DNA of 64,000 bases. Origin: JAHEDH01 sp963745865. GTDB taxonomy: Bacteria > Actinomycetota > Acidimicrobiia > Spongiisociales > ZC4RG35. Every line of letters begins with the position of its first letter. Positions within the stretch are counted from its first letter, which is position 1. The notes below the pieces were generated by a model. It did not search any database. It was not told the DNA's origin and saw only the letters and a list, made by a program, of their open reading frames with translations. Location of the stretch: NCBI GenBank assembly GCA_963745865.1, contig CAVUYZ010000008.1, positions 55,518 to 119,517 of the forward strand, read 5' to 3'. The translations under genes and the position numbers were made by a program. This document shows, piece after piece, positions 27,939 through 36,919 of the stretch.

Positions 27939-28436
27939 ATGGCAACCGAAGTAGCTAGCGGGTTCGACGTTTCCGAGCCGATCGTCCGGCGCAAGCAACT
28001 GGTGGCGACCAACCATGCCGGCATGATGACCGAGATCGACTTCGGAGAGTTCGGGTATTTCGCCACCGACGAGCCGGAGGCGCACGGGGGAACCGGCGAG
28101 GGCCCGTCCCCGCTCCAGACCGTCCTCGGAGCCCTGTGTGGCTGCGAGGCCGTGACCTTCAACCGGACGGCATCCGAGTACGAGTTCTCATACGAGGGAA
28201 TCCGGTTCGAGGCGGAGTTCACGATCGACATCCGTGGCCGTCTCGGCGTCCGCGGTGTTCGTCCGCACTTCCAGACCATCCGGGTGGATGCAGTGGTGAC
28301 GACGTCCGAGTCGGAGGAACGGCTCCGCGAGGTCGTGGAAGAGACCGAGACGCGGTGCCCCGTCTTCAACCTGGTCACCGACGCCGGGGTCAAGACCGAG
28401 ATGCGTTGGGTTCGCAAGCTCCCCGACGAGCGCTGA
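27939..28436 (+). CDS. OsmC-family protein
   Basis: 165 aa with the OsmC/Ohr fold: SPLQTVLGALCGCEAVTFNR (first redox Cys, here in a CxC), FTIDIRGRLGVRGVRPHFQT and ETETRCPVFNLVTDAGV (second Cys). Both catalytic cysteines for peroxide or thiol chemistry are present. It is 2 bp after CMD1 and is surely co-transcribed, so a peroxide- or thiol-handling role alongside CMD1 is likely. It ends at a strong hairpin. Confidence 0.9.
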   Translation: MATEVASGFDVSEPIVRRKQLVATNHAGMMTEIDFGEFGYFATDEPEAHGGTGEGPSPLQTVLGALCGCEAVTFNRTASEYEFSYEGIRFEAEFTIDIRGRLGVRGVRPHFQTIRVDAVVTTSESEERLREVVEETETRCPVFNLVTDAGVKTEMRWVRKLPDER

Positions 28437-28442
28437 ATTCTC

Positions 28443-28479
28443 GCGGGCGGCCCGAGAAGTCCCTCACCGGGCCGCCCGC
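28443..28479. terminator. Bidirectional hairpin terminator
   Basis: A perfect 12-bp stem GCGGGCGGCCCG/CGGGCCGCCCGC with a 13-nt loop lies between the convergent OsmC and fumarylacetoacetase-like genes. CTTTCTT follows on the plus side. Confidence 0.8.
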
Positions 28480-28494
28480 CACCGCCTTTCTTCG

Positions 28495-29322
28495 TCAGAC
28501 GATGTGGTTTCGGATGGTTCCGATGCCCGGGATCGTGCTCTCCAGAACCTGACCGGCACGGAGAAAACCGGGAGGCTGCCGCGACATGCCGACGCCCTCA
28601 GGCGTGCCAGTGAGGAAGATGTCACCGGGAAGGAGGGTCAGCCCGGCCGACAGCTCAGCCAACAGCCGGGCTATCGGGAAGATCATGTGACGGGTGTTCG
28701 ATGACTGGCGGACCTCACCGTCGATCGAACAGGAGATGTCGAGCTGCTGGGGATCGTCGATCTCGTCGGCACTCACCACCCATGGGCCGATTGGACAGGT
28801 CCCGTCGAGGCTCTTCCCCTTGTACCACTGCCCACCATGACCCCGCTGAAGGTCGCGGGCGGAAATGTCCTGGGCGACCATGTATCCGGCGATCGCGTCG
28901 AGAGCGTCGTCCTCACTGAGGTTCGAGACCTGCGATCCGATGACGATGCCGAGTTCGACCTCGTAGTCGAGCTCTGACGTCACCGCAGCATGGCTGGACA
29001 CGTCTGCGAATGGCCCGGCCACCGTCGTGGTGGTCTTGGAGAAGAACGAGGGACGCTCGGGGAGCTCTCGATCCCCATGGATGACGGCCCCCTCCTCGAA
29101 ATGCGGGAGGTAGTTCCACCCGACGCACATCACGTTCCGGATCGGGACCAGCGGCGCGAGGAGGTCGACGTCATCCGGTGCGAATGTCGCACCGGTCTCG
29201 ACGGGATCGGCTGCCCCAGTCAAGAACGGGAGGATCTGGTCGCCTTCGACCTCCACAAAGCGCCCGTCGTCGTGGTACCCGGCGCTCACGCTTCCGTCGT
29301 GTTCGAAGCGAACCCACTGCAT
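28495..29322 (-). CDS. Fumarylacetoacetate hydrolase-family protein
   Basis: 275 aa: FAPDDVDLLAPLVPIRNVMC, VGWNYLPHFEEGA, RPSFFSKTTTTVAGPFADVS, the metal ligands in SELDYEVELGIVIG, GYMVAQDISARDLQ, GQWYKGKSLDGTCPIGPWVV, RHMIFPIARLLAELSAGLTL, LPGDIFLTGTPEGVG. The family hydrolyses or decarboxylates 3-oxo acids and 2-oxo-enoic acids with Mg2+. ATG at 29322 has GAGGAG upstream. It is the last gene of the minus-strand operon that begins at 34344, and would perform the final C-C cleavage or isomerisation of the pathway. Confidence 0.9.
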   Translation of the reverse strand: MQWVRFEHDGSVSAGYHDDGRFVEVEGDQILPFLTGAADPVETGATFAPDDVDLLAPLVPIRNVMCVGWNYLPHFEEGAVIHGDRELPERPSFFSKTTTTVAGPFADVSSHAAVTSELDYEVELGIVIGSQVSNLSEDDALDAIAGYMVAQDISARDLQRGHGGQWYKGKSLDGTCPIGPWVVSADEIDDPQQLDISCSIDGEVRQSSNTRHMIFPIARLLAELSAGLTLLPGDIFLTGTPEGVGMSRQPPGFLRAGQVLESTIPGIGTIRNHIV

Positions 29323-29338
29323 CGTCTGTCTCCTCAGC

Positions 29339-29776
29339 TCAGATCGGCACGCCGAGCACCGAGCACGGTGTCGACAGGAGAATCTGCTGGACACCGCTGC
29401 CCATGATCAACTTGCCGACCCGGGACCGATTCTTCAGGCCGAGAACGATCAGGTCGGCGCCAGAGGAGCGTGCCCGACCCAAGATCTCTTCGGCGAGCGT
29501 GCCCCGGGCAACGACCGAGGTCGCGGCATCGGCCGATCCGGCCACGCGCTCGACCTGCTCGGCAATGGCGTCCTCCATCAAGGTCAGGACCTCATCGAGA
29601 TAGGCCTCGCCAGAGTCGGTCGAACGCATGTCCTCGCGGAGGTCCTGAAGCCTCGCCGGGGTGAGCACGTGCACGACTGTCACGTCGGCGTCGAACGGAC
29701 CGGCGATCTCGAAGCCCTTGGCGACAACGGTGTCCGACTCTGCTGTCAGGTCGGTAGCTACAACGATGCGTTTCAT
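29339..29776 (-). CDS. Universal stress protein (USP) family
   Basis: 145 aa single USP domain: KRIVVATDLTAESDTVVAKG at the N-terminus, ADVTVVHVLTP, ARSSGADLIVLGLKNRSRVG and KLIMGSGVQQILLSTPCSVL at the C-terminus. The nucleotide-binding glycine pattern is partly kept (GxxxxGSGVQQIL). It lies 1 bp after the E1beta gene and 16 bp before the fumarylacetoacetase-like gene, clearly inside the operon. It may link the catabolic operon to energy or redox state. Confidence 0.88.
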   Translation of the reverse strand: MKRIVVATDLTAESDTVVAKGFEIAGPFDADVTVVHVLTPARLQDLREDMRSTDSGEAYLDEVLTLMEDAIAEQVERVAGSADAATSVVARGTLAEEILGRARSSGADLIVLGLKNRSRVGKLIMGSGVQQILLSTPCSVLGVPI

Positions 29777-29777
29777 C

Positions 29778-30752
29778 TCAATCCATCGACTTTCTCACGG
29801 TGGTCACGATCCGCTCGACTGAGGGGATCGCCAGATCTTCGAGTGCTTCCGCCGCCGGCAGAGGGATGTGTGGGGTGGTGATCCTGACGATCGGCCCGTC
29901 GAGGTCCCAAAAGGCCTCATCAGCGACGATCGAGGTGATCTCTGCTCCCCATCCGCACAGCCTCGGGTTCTCCTCGACGGTGAAGAGCCGACTCGTCTTG
30001 GCGACCGAGGTCAAGATGGCGGCCGTGTCGAGTGGGACCAGCGTCCGCAGGTCGATCACCTCGGCAGATATCCCGTGCTCGGCCAGCTGCTCTGCCGCCT
30101 GCATCGCTCGTGGAACCATGTAGGCGAGAGCAACGATCGTGGCGTCGGTTCCCTCGCGGAGGACCTTGGCGACACCGAGCTCGTCGATCACCTCGCCATC
30201 GGGGACCTCGCCCTTCGTGGCCATCAGAGACTTGTGCTCGAAGAAGATCACCGGGTCCGGGTCCCGGATCGAAGCGGCGAGCAACCCGACGACGTCGGCG
30301 GGCGACGATGGGGCGACGACTTTCAGCCCCGGGATCATCATGCACCAGTTCTCGACACTCTGTGAATGCTGAGCGCCGAACCGCGAGCCACCACCGTTGG
30401 CCGTGCGGACGACGACCGGAACCGACATCTGACCAGCGGTCATGTATCTCGACTTGGCCATCTCGTTGGCGATGATGTCGAAGCACACTGCGAGGAAGTC
30501 TGAGAACATGATCTCGGCGATGGTCGGGACCCCGGTCATTGCAGCACCCATCGCGGCGCCGAGGATCGCTTGTTCCGAGATCGGGGTGTCCCTGACCCGT
30601 TTCGGACCGAACTCATCGAGGAGGCCGACCGTGGTCTTGAAGACACCGCCCGCTCCAGCGATGTCCTCGCCGAGAATGACGAGATTGGAATCGCGTCGCA
30701 TCTCCTGGGCGATGGCTCGCGACACCGAGTCGCGATAGCTCAGTTGCGCCAT
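29778..30752 (-). CDS. 2-oxoacid dehydrogenase E1 component, beta subunit
   Basis: 324 aa transketolase-like E1beta: LSYRDSVSRAIAQEMRRDSN, VILGEDIAGAGGVFKTTVGL, RVRDTPISEQAILGAAMGAA, GVPTIAEIMFSDFLAVCFDI, VVVRTANGGGSRFGAQHSQS and the C-terminal swivelling domain from about residue 200. With E1alpha it decarboxylates a 2-oxo acid via ThDP. It overlaps the E1alpha gene by 13 bp. No E2 (lipoyl) or E3 gene is in the operon, so the acyl acceptor is unclear; acetoin-dehydrogenase-like or branched-chain-like roles are both possible. Confidence 0.92.
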   Translation of the reverse strand: MAQLSYRDSVSRAIAQEMRRDSNLVILGEDIAGAGGVFKTTVGLLDEFGPKRVRDTPISEQAILGAAMGAAMTGVPTIAEIMFSDFLAVCFDIIANEMAKSRYMTAGQMSVPVVVRTANGGGSRFGAQHSQSVENWCMMIPGLKVVAPSSPADVVGLLAASIRDPDPVIFFEHKSLMATKGEVPDGEVIDELGVAKVLREGTDATIVALAYMVPRAMQAAEQLAEHGISAEVIDLRTLVPLDTAAILTSVAKTSRLFTVEENPRLCGWGAEITSIVADEAFWDLDGPIVRITTPHIPLPAAEALEDLAIPSVERIVTTVRKSMD

Positions 30753-31814
30753 GAGGAACCTCCATCAGCCCACATGTCCGTCATGAGGTGCTCGTCGCCG
30801 GGCGGCTTGCCCGCCTTTGCGAACTCGGTCGCCTCATCCACCCGCCGGGCGACATCCTGCTGGATGTTGGTCAGATCGCCCTCGGGCACACCCAGACTCA
30901 GCAGCCGCTGGTGATACATCGGGATCGGGTCTCTCGCCTTCCAGGCCGCGACCTCGTCTTTGGGTCGGTACTTGCCCGGATCTGCTCGACTGTGTCCCTG
31001 CTCCCGATAGGTGGTTGCCTCGACGAGAGACGGGCCGCCACCCTGACGGGCTTGAGCGATCACCTCGACCGCCGTCGAATACACCGCATCGGCGTCGTTC
31101 CCGTCGACGATGATCCGGGGCAACCCGTAGGCGGCTGCCCGGTCCGCCGCCGGGTTCGGTACGGCGGTGATCAGATCGATCGGCGTGTACTCCATGTAGA
31201 GGTTGTTCTCACACACGAACACCACAGGCAGGTCCCAGATGACGGCAAAGTTGAGCGCCTCGTGGAACGCCCCGATGTTGGTGGTGCCATCGCCGAAGAA
31301 ACAGACGGTCACCTGTTCGGTTCCCCGGATCTGGCTCGACCAGGCAGCGCCGTTGGCGATGGTGAGGTGGGCTCCGATGATGGCGTAGCTCCCCATCATC
31401 CCGTGCTCGACCGACGTGAGATGCATCGACCCGCCCTTGCCCTTGAGCAGACCGTTCTCGCGACCGAGTAGCTCCGCCAGGACGGGACCGAGGCCGACCC
31501 CGCGTGACAGGGTGTGCGCATGACCCCGGTAGGTGGCGAACGTGTAGTCGTCTGAGCGCATCGCACGACCGAAGCCGGCCGAGACCGCCTCCATGCCGAG
31601 CGAGAGGTGACTGGTTCCCTTGACCAGGTTCTGCAGGAACATGTCGTAGGCCCGCTTCTCGAACTGGCGGAGGACCTGCTGGGTCTCATACAGCTCGAGC
31701 CGCTTGTCGATCGGAATGTCGAGCTGGGCATTGGACTGGTCGACGGGAGCCGGGAGCCGCGACAGCGCGGTTGGCGTAATCCATCAGCTCCGGTTCGAAG
31801 GTCTCAGTCGTCAT
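30740..31814 (-). CDS. 2-oxoacid dehydrogenase E1 component, alpha subunit (N-terminal frameshift)
   Basis: The ThDP-binding E1alpha: MRSDDYTFATYRGHAHTLSR, GKGGSMHLTSVEHGMMGSYA, CFFGDGTTNIGAFHEALNFA with VVFVCENNLYMEYTP (the GDG-NN cofactor motif) and ATTYREQGHSRADPGKYR. The continuous frame begins only around 31780, but DQSNAQLDIPIDKRLELYET upstream of the first internal ATG is clearly coding, and MTTETFEPELMDYANRA from ATG 31814 is in another frame. One indel near 31750-31780 probably splits the N-terminus. The gene is 125 bp after the aldehyde dehydrogenase gene. Confidence 0.88.
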
Positions 31815-31939
31815 GTCCTGTTCAGCTCCTCATACGTGGCGCGGCCCGAATCGATTTCGGTCGGAAAACGTTGCGTCTCTTTCGATCATACCGCCAGTGC
31901 CTATTGGCTTCTCCAGCGTGCCCGGCAAATCGGCTCGGA

Positions 31940-33397
31940 TCACCAGGATGCGGCGATGTATTTGGTCTCCTGGAACTCGTGAACGCCCTCACGGGCGCCT
32001 TCCCGGCCGAGACCACTCTGCTTCACGCCACCGAACGGAGCTGCCGGGTCCGAAATCCGACCGCGGTTGACTCCGACCATGCCCGCTTCGATCGCCTCGG
32101 CGACACGCATCGCCCGGCCCAGATCACCCGAGTAGAGGTAGGAGGCGAGGCCGTAGATGGAGGAGTTCGCCATCTCGATCGCCTCGTCCTCGGTGGAGAA
32201 GGTGACGATCGGGGCAACCGGGCCAAAGACCTCTTTGGAGAGGATCGCCGCGGCCGGATCGACGCCGGTGAGGACGGTCGGAGGGAAGAAGGAGCCGGCA
32301 CGGTCGATACGGGCGCCGCCGGTGGCAATCCGGGAGCCGGTCGCCAGCGCGGCGTCAACGGTGTCGGACATGTCCTTCACAGCTCCTTCGTTGATGACCG
32401 GGCCGAGGTCGGTGCCGGGGTCGAGACCTGGACCGATCCGGAGCGAGCTCATCGCCGTCGTGAACGTCTCGGAGAACTCGGCAGCGACCGCCTCATGGAC
32501 GTAGATCCGGTTGGCGGCGATGCACGACTGTCCGCCGTTACGCATCTTGGCAAGCATCACCCCTTCGACCGCCGCCTCGATGTCTGCGTCGTCGAACACG
32601 AGGAACGGGGCGTTGCCGCCGAGCTCCATCCCGGTCTTCATCACCGTCGCCGCAGCCTGTTCGAGCAGGACCCTGCCGACCTCGGTCGACCCGGTGAACG
32701 ACAGCATGCGAACCCGTTCGTCGTTCATCATCACCGGCACCACCGTGGAGGAGCGCTTCGAGGGAATGACGTTGAGAACGCCCTTGGGGAGGCCGGCGTC
32801 CTCGAGCAGATCGGCGATGGCGAGTGCGGTGAGCGGCGTGTCCGAGGCGGGCTTGAGGATCATGGTGCATCCGGCCGCGATCGCCGGGGCGATCTTCCGT
32901 GTAACCATGGCAGCCGGGAAGTTCCAGGGAGTGATCAGCAGCGAGACTCCGATCGGCTGTTGGATGGCGATGATGCGCTTGTCCCCGCCAGGCGCCATCG
33001 AGATGTTGCCGAGATTGCGGACCGCCTCTCCCGAGTACCACCGGAAGAACTCCGCGGCGTACTCGATCTCTGATCGAGCCTCCCCGAGCGCCTTCCCCAT
33101 CTCACGAACGATGAGCTCAGCCAGCTCGTCGGAGCGGTCGATCATCAGTTCAAAGGCGCGTCTCAGCAGTTCGGACCGCTCCTGGGGGGTGGTCGCCGCG
33201 AACCTGGCACCCGCCTCGTAGGCAGCGTCGACCGCAGCCGTCGCGTCCTCGGCGCTGGCCGAAGCCACAGAGGCGATCGCGTCCCCCGTTGAAGGGTCCA
33301 ATACCTCGATCGGCTGGTTGTCGGAGGACTCCCTCCACTCCCCTCCGATATACAGGTTTGTATGGCCGCTGTTGGACAGATCCTGCAGCAGTGTCAT
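31940..33397 (-). CDS. NAD(P)-dependent aldehyde dehydrogenase (succinate-semialdehyde dehydrogenase-like)
   Basis: 485 aa with the full ALDH plan: ITPWNFPAAMVTRKIAPAIA, MILKPASDTPLTALAIADLL, LSFTGSTEVGRVLLEQAA, MELGGNAPFLVFDDADIEAA (catalytic Glu), MRNGGQSCIAANRIYVHEAV (catalytic Cys) and EVFGPVAPIVTFSTEDEAIE. It resembles GabD-type enzymes and should oxidise a carboxylic semialdehyde. It is 11 bp after the 3-hydroxyisobutyrate-dehydrogenase-like gene, which can supply such a semialdehyde. Confidence 0.92.
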   Translation of the reverse strand: MTLLQDLSNSGHTNLYIGGEWRESSDNQPIEVLDPSTGDAIASVASASAEDATAAVDAAYEAGARFAATTPQERSELLRRAFELMIDRSDELAELIVREMGKALGEARSEIEYAAEFFRWYSGEAVRNLGNISMAPGGDKRIIAIQQPIGVSLLITPWNFPAAMVTRKIAPAIAAGCTMILKPASDTPLTALAIADLLEDAGLPKGVLNVIPSKRSSTVVPVMMNDERVRMLSFTGSTEVGRVLLEQAAATVMKTGMELGGNAPFLVFDDADIEAAVEGVMLAKMRNGGQSCIAANRIYVHEAVAAEFSETFTTAMSSLRIGPGLDPGTDLGPVINEGAVKDMSDTVDAALATGSRIATGGARIDRAGSFFPPTVLTGVDPAAAILSKEVFGPVAPIVTFSTEDEAIEMANSSIYGLASYLYSGDLGRAMRVAEAIEAGMVGVNRGRISDPAAPFGGVKQSGLGREGAREGVHEFQETKYIAASW

Positions 33398-33408
33398 CCT
33401 GAGGTCTC

Positions 33409-34344
33409 CTATTCGAGCCCTGTCGGTACATCGATGTTCTCGGGTTCGAGGGTGCGTCCTGAGTTCTGGGCTTGCTTGATCAGGAGGTTCGCGAAGTCCT
33501 GATCGCCGTGTCCCAGCCCGATGTTCTCCATGACGATCTGGTGGGTGAGCGCGGTCACCGGGAGCGGGACGTCGTACTGGCGACTCGCTTCGAGGCCCAA
33601 CTCCAGATCCTTGCGCAGCAGGTGCGATGTGAACGTCGGCGTGAAGTCGAGGTTCACGAAGGCAGGGGACTTGTATCTGGTGAAGGTCGAACCCATGACA
33701 CTGTCATTGAGGAACTCGAGGAGGTCGGAGCGTTTGACACCGCCGGCTTCACACAGGAGGGCGATCTCGGCCATCGACTGCGTGACGACGCCGAGCATCA
33801 GGTTGTGGGCGATCTTCACGAGCCGAGCCTGGTCGGTGTCACCGACATAGGTCACCTTGCGACCGAACTGCTCGATATAGGGCTTGGCGGTCTGGAACGC
33901 CGCCTCTGGGCCGGACGTGACCACGGTCAGTTGACCGGACTTGACGACTTTGGGGTTGCCGGACACGGGGCATGCGAGAACCGCAGTGCCCATCTCGGCT
34001 GCCCGGTCGGTCAACTCCTGGGATGTCGCCGGGTCGATGGTGGTCGAGTCGATCAGGATCGACGGCCGGGCGTCGGGGCTGGACAACACACCCTGGTCGC
34101 CGAACGCCACTTCGAGCACGTCGCTTGGCCCGCCAACCATGGTGAAGACGATGTCCCGATCGGCCAGATCCCGAGGCGAGTCGACCACGGTTGCGCCCTT
34201 CTCGGCGAGCGGTTCAGCCTTCGAACGGGTGCGGTTCCACACCGCGAGATCGACGCCGGCATCGAGGAGACGGGTCGCAATGGCCGATCCCATCCGACCG
34301 GTTCCGATCCAACCGACCTTGTGGGGAAAATTCCCTGTGGACAT
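33409..34344 (-). CDS. 3-hydroxyisobutyrate dehydrogenase-like NAD(P) oxidoreductase
   Basis: 311 aa of the beta-hydroxyacid dehydrogenase family: VGWIGTGRMGSAIATRLLDA (Rossmann GxGxxG), ACPVSGNPKVVKSGQLTVVT (substrate loop), VKIAHNLMLGVVTQSMAEIA with the catalytic Lys region, and DLELGLEASRQYDVPLPVTA. It oxidises 3-hydroxy acids to semialdehydes. ATG at 34344 has GGAG upstream. It is the first gene of a six-gene operon and lies 40 bp from operator O3 (34385-34398). Confidence 0.9.
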   Translation of the reverse strand: MSTGNFPHKVGWIGTGRMGSAIATRLLDAGVDLAVWNRTRSKAEPLAEKGATVVDSPRDLADRDIVFTMVGGPSDVLEVAFGDQGVLSSPDARPSILIDSTTIDPATSQELTDRAAEMGTAVLACPVSGNPKVVKSGQLTVVTSGPEAAFQTAKPYIEQFGRKVTYVGDTDQARLVKIAHNLMLGVVTQSMAEIALLCEAGGVKRSDLLEFLNDSVMGSTFTRYKSPAFVNLDFTPTFTSHLLRKDLELGLEASRQYDVPLPVTALTHQIVMENIGLGHGDQDFANLLIKQAQNSGRTLEPENIDVPTGLE

Positions 34345-34384
34345 CGTCTTTTCTCCTTCTCTGCGCCCCCCGGCGCCAACCTGC

Positions 34385-34398
34385 TGCAAACGATTGTA
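34385..34398. promoter_or_regulatory. LacI-type operator O3
   Basis: TGCAAACGATTGTA has the same CG-centred palindrome as the other sites. It lies between the six-gene catabolic operon (start 34344, minus) and the flavoprotein gene (start 34484, plus), and could control both. Confidence 0.72.
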
Positions 34399-34483
34399 GT
34401 GTGTATTCGAGAGCGGCGTCTGTCAAGATCGGATCGATTCCGGGCACTGACGCGCTGCCGAGAAGCCGAAGAACGGAGCATTG

Positions 34484-36190
34484 GTGATCCACGACCTCAT
34501 CGTCATCGGGGCGGGGCCCACGGGCCTGTCCGTCGCCAGCGATGCAATCCAGTCCGGCCTCGACCACGTCTTGATCCTCGAGCCCGGGAGAGACCGCCAT
34601 TCCCCATGAGGCCGTCGGCCGCTTCGCTCTCGCGGTGCGGTACAAGGCGCCCGTCGAGAACATCGAGGTGATGGCAACCGGCAACGCACTGGTCGAGACG
34701 GCCGAAGAGAGCTTCACCGCTCGAATGGTCGTTCGTATCACCCAGCCGACTTATGCAGGACCCGAGTTCCCCGTCGAGAGCACCATCGGCCACAAGATCT
34801 GGGCTCGACGAATCGAAGCCGAACAAGAGCTCGCAGGAACGGACGTCCTCATCGTCGGTCGCGGCGACGAAGCGGTGTCAGCGGTCGTCGAGTTGCTGGC
34901 GTCAGGGGCCAACGTCGTCTTGTCCTTCTCCGGAAGGGTGACGAGCCTCTCCCGTCTGGCGAGAGAGACCATCGCCACGCTCGAGCACCGGCGGGAGGTC
35001 ACCGTGCTGTGGGGGTCGCAGGTCGAAGAGATCGTCGATTCGCACGGATTCCCGATGGTGTACTGGCGAGGCAGGATGACGCCGGCTCTCCAATTCGACC
35101 ACGTCGTCACCGTCTCCCCTGCGGCCCACGATCACAGCCATGAGGAACCGACACGACCCATCCTCGAAGTCGACCCGCTCGCAGACGAGGAGCACGCGCT
35201 CGGTCCCGCACGGGTCTGGGACACGCTGGTGGGCCTCCCGGGAGGCGTCGGCGGGGATCGGGTGGTCACCGCCAGGCCCCCCGAACCAGAGAGATCGAGC
35301 AGCTCCGCCTCGAGCACTACAACGCCACGATCACGCACTTCGACCATTCCCACGACGACCTCTGGGTGATCCGGGTCCGTCCGGATCGAGCGGACGTGAC
35401 CCATCGAGCCGGTCAGTACACGACGCTCGGCCTCGGATACTGGGAGCCCCGGGTCGACGATGCCGACGAACAGTTGACTGACGACAAGCGACAGCGTCTC
35501 ATCCGACGCTCGTATTCGATCTCGAGCCCGATCGTGGACTCGGTCGGCTATCTCCTCGACCCCCGCGACCACGAGTGGATGGAGTTCTACATCGTCAGGG
35601 TCCCTCCAACCGCCGAACGGGTGCCGGCCCTCACACCCCGGCTCGCCGCCAAGCGGGTCGGCGACCGGATCTATCTCGGACCAAAGATCGCCGGTCGCTA
35701 CACCCTCAGAGACGTCGATCACCCCGATCTCGACGTCGTCTTCCTCTCGACCGGTACCGGCGAGGCGCCCCACAACGCCATGATCAACGAGTTGCTTCGA
35801 CGGGGCCACCGCGGCGGGATCGTCTCGGTGGTGTCGGTCCGCAATTTGAAGGACCTCGGATACGAGCAGACGCACCGGGACCTGGAGCGCCATCATCCCA
35901 ACTACCACTACATCACGTTGCCGACCCGCGAGCCGGAGATCCCCAAGCGCTACGTCCAGGACTTCGTCGGCTCAGGCGAACTCGCCGATCTGCTGCCAGC
36001 CGAGATGGACCCGACCAGGACCCATGTGTATCTGTGCGGCAATCCGGCCATGATCGGCCCACCAGAGTGGGAGGACGGAGTGCCCGTCTTCGCCGACGAC
36101 TCCAGCGCCGTGGCCGTGCTGCATTCGATGGGCTTCGTTCCTGACCGACGCCGCTCCCCCGGCAACATCCACTACGAGGAATATTGGTAG
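34484..36190 (+). pseudogene. Thioredoxin-reductase-like plus ferredoxin-NADP-reductase-like flavoprotein, two frameshifts
   Basis: The first frame starts VIHDLIVIGAGPTGLSVASD (Rossmann GxGxxG). A second frame carries HEAVGRFALAVRYKAPVENI, IGHKIWARRIEAEQELAGTD then VLIVGRGDEAVSAVVELLAS, as in thioredoxin reductase/YpdA-type flavoproteins. From about 35285 a third segment reads NATITHFDHSHDDLWVIRVR, IRRSYSISSPIVD (FAD motif RxYS), FLSTGTGEAPHNAMINELLR (NADP site) and THVYLCGNPAMIGPP, a ferredoxin-NADP reductase. Indels lie near 34600 and in a C6 run near 35278. They compensate, so one fused protein of about 568 aa is possible; two adjacent genes are the alternative. It is in the LacI regulon. 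Confidence 0.72.
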
Positions 36191-36199
36191 CGGACTGAA

Positions 36200-36229
36200 G
36201 CGCCGGCCATCGCGCAGTACGGCTGGCGC
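36200..36229. terminator. Hairpin terminator between convergent genes
   Basis: A 9-bp stem GCGCCGGCC/GGCTGGCGC (one G-U pair) with a 12-nt loop lies directly after the flavoprotein stop codon and before the convergent lipoprotein 3' end. Confidence 0.6.
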
Positions 36230-36240
36230 GATTCGTCGCC

Positions 36241-36846
36241 TCAACTCTCCTCGCAGGTCACCTCGAACGTGCCCGGGACCGACGCCGGGATCTCGCCATC
36301 AGGAGTCAGTGCACTCTTCTCGATGAAGGTGGCCGTTCCGGTCACCGTGTTGCCCTCGACGGTGAACGAATCGACCTGGCTCTGGCCCGCCGGCACTTCG
36401 ATCTGGAACAGCGAGTCGTTGATCTCCGGCGACGCCCACCAGTCGATGTCACTGTCGTCGGGATCGGTCACCTTCACGTATGGAGGATCGTGGTTGGGGT
36501 TCTCGTCGGCCACGATCAGCATGTCGACGCCACCGCCGAGCGCCCAGAACGCTCCGAAGAAGTCGGGATCGCATCGTGACACGGGTCCCGGTGTGACATC
36601 GAACTCGAACGTCCGGTCGCCGATCGTGATGACGGCAGAGATTCACGCCGGCGCTCTCGGCCTGTCCGGCGGCTCCGCCGTCGTCGAAGATGCCGCCGTC
36701 GTCTCCGCGGCAGGTGGTCTGTGGCCTGCCGGCTGGATCGCTGGTGCCGCGCCGGCGGTGGTCGCCGGGGCGTCCAATACGGAGTCACCACCACAGGCGG
36801 CGAGGAACAGGGCCAACACCATCCCAACCATCAGAAACCGCTTCAT
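36241..36846 (-). pseudogene. Secreted lipoprotein, frameshifted
   Basis: The N-terminus MKRFLMVGMVLALFLAACGG is a lipoprotein signal with the lipobox LAAC, followed by an Ala/Thr/Pro linker. The frame breaks near 36630, and in another frame AVITIGDRTFEFDVTPGPVS, FGAFWALGGGVDMLIVADEN and VEGNTVTGTATFIEKSALTP complete the domain, ending GTFEVTCEES. The same C-terminal pattern (NTLTGATATY, FTIECP) occurs in the lipoprotein at 58996-59478, so they are paralogues. Two conserved Cys may form a disulfide. The role on the cell surface is unknown. ATG at 36846 fits the AAGGAAGG upstream. Confidence 0.7.
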
Positions 36847-36871
36847 CGACATGCCTTCCTTGCTCTCCGGA

Positions 36872-36904
36872 CCGGCCGGACCATACCCAACTGGTCCGGG
36901 CCGG
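36872..36904. terminator. Hairpin terminator upstream of lipoprotein gene
   Basis: CCGGCCGGACC pairs with GGTCCGGGCCGG (one bulge) around a 10-nt loop. It lies after the MFS gene (minus) and just upstream of the lipoprotein start, and would separate the LacI-MFS operon from the lipoprotein. Confidence 0.65.
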
Positions 36905-36919
36905 AGGGGGTCGTCGGCC

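Noticed and set aside
31607..33073. Plus-strand open frame opposite aldehyde dehydrogenase and E1alpha
   Set aside because: Antisense shadow in GC-rich DNA. The minus-strand ALDH has all catalytic motifs.
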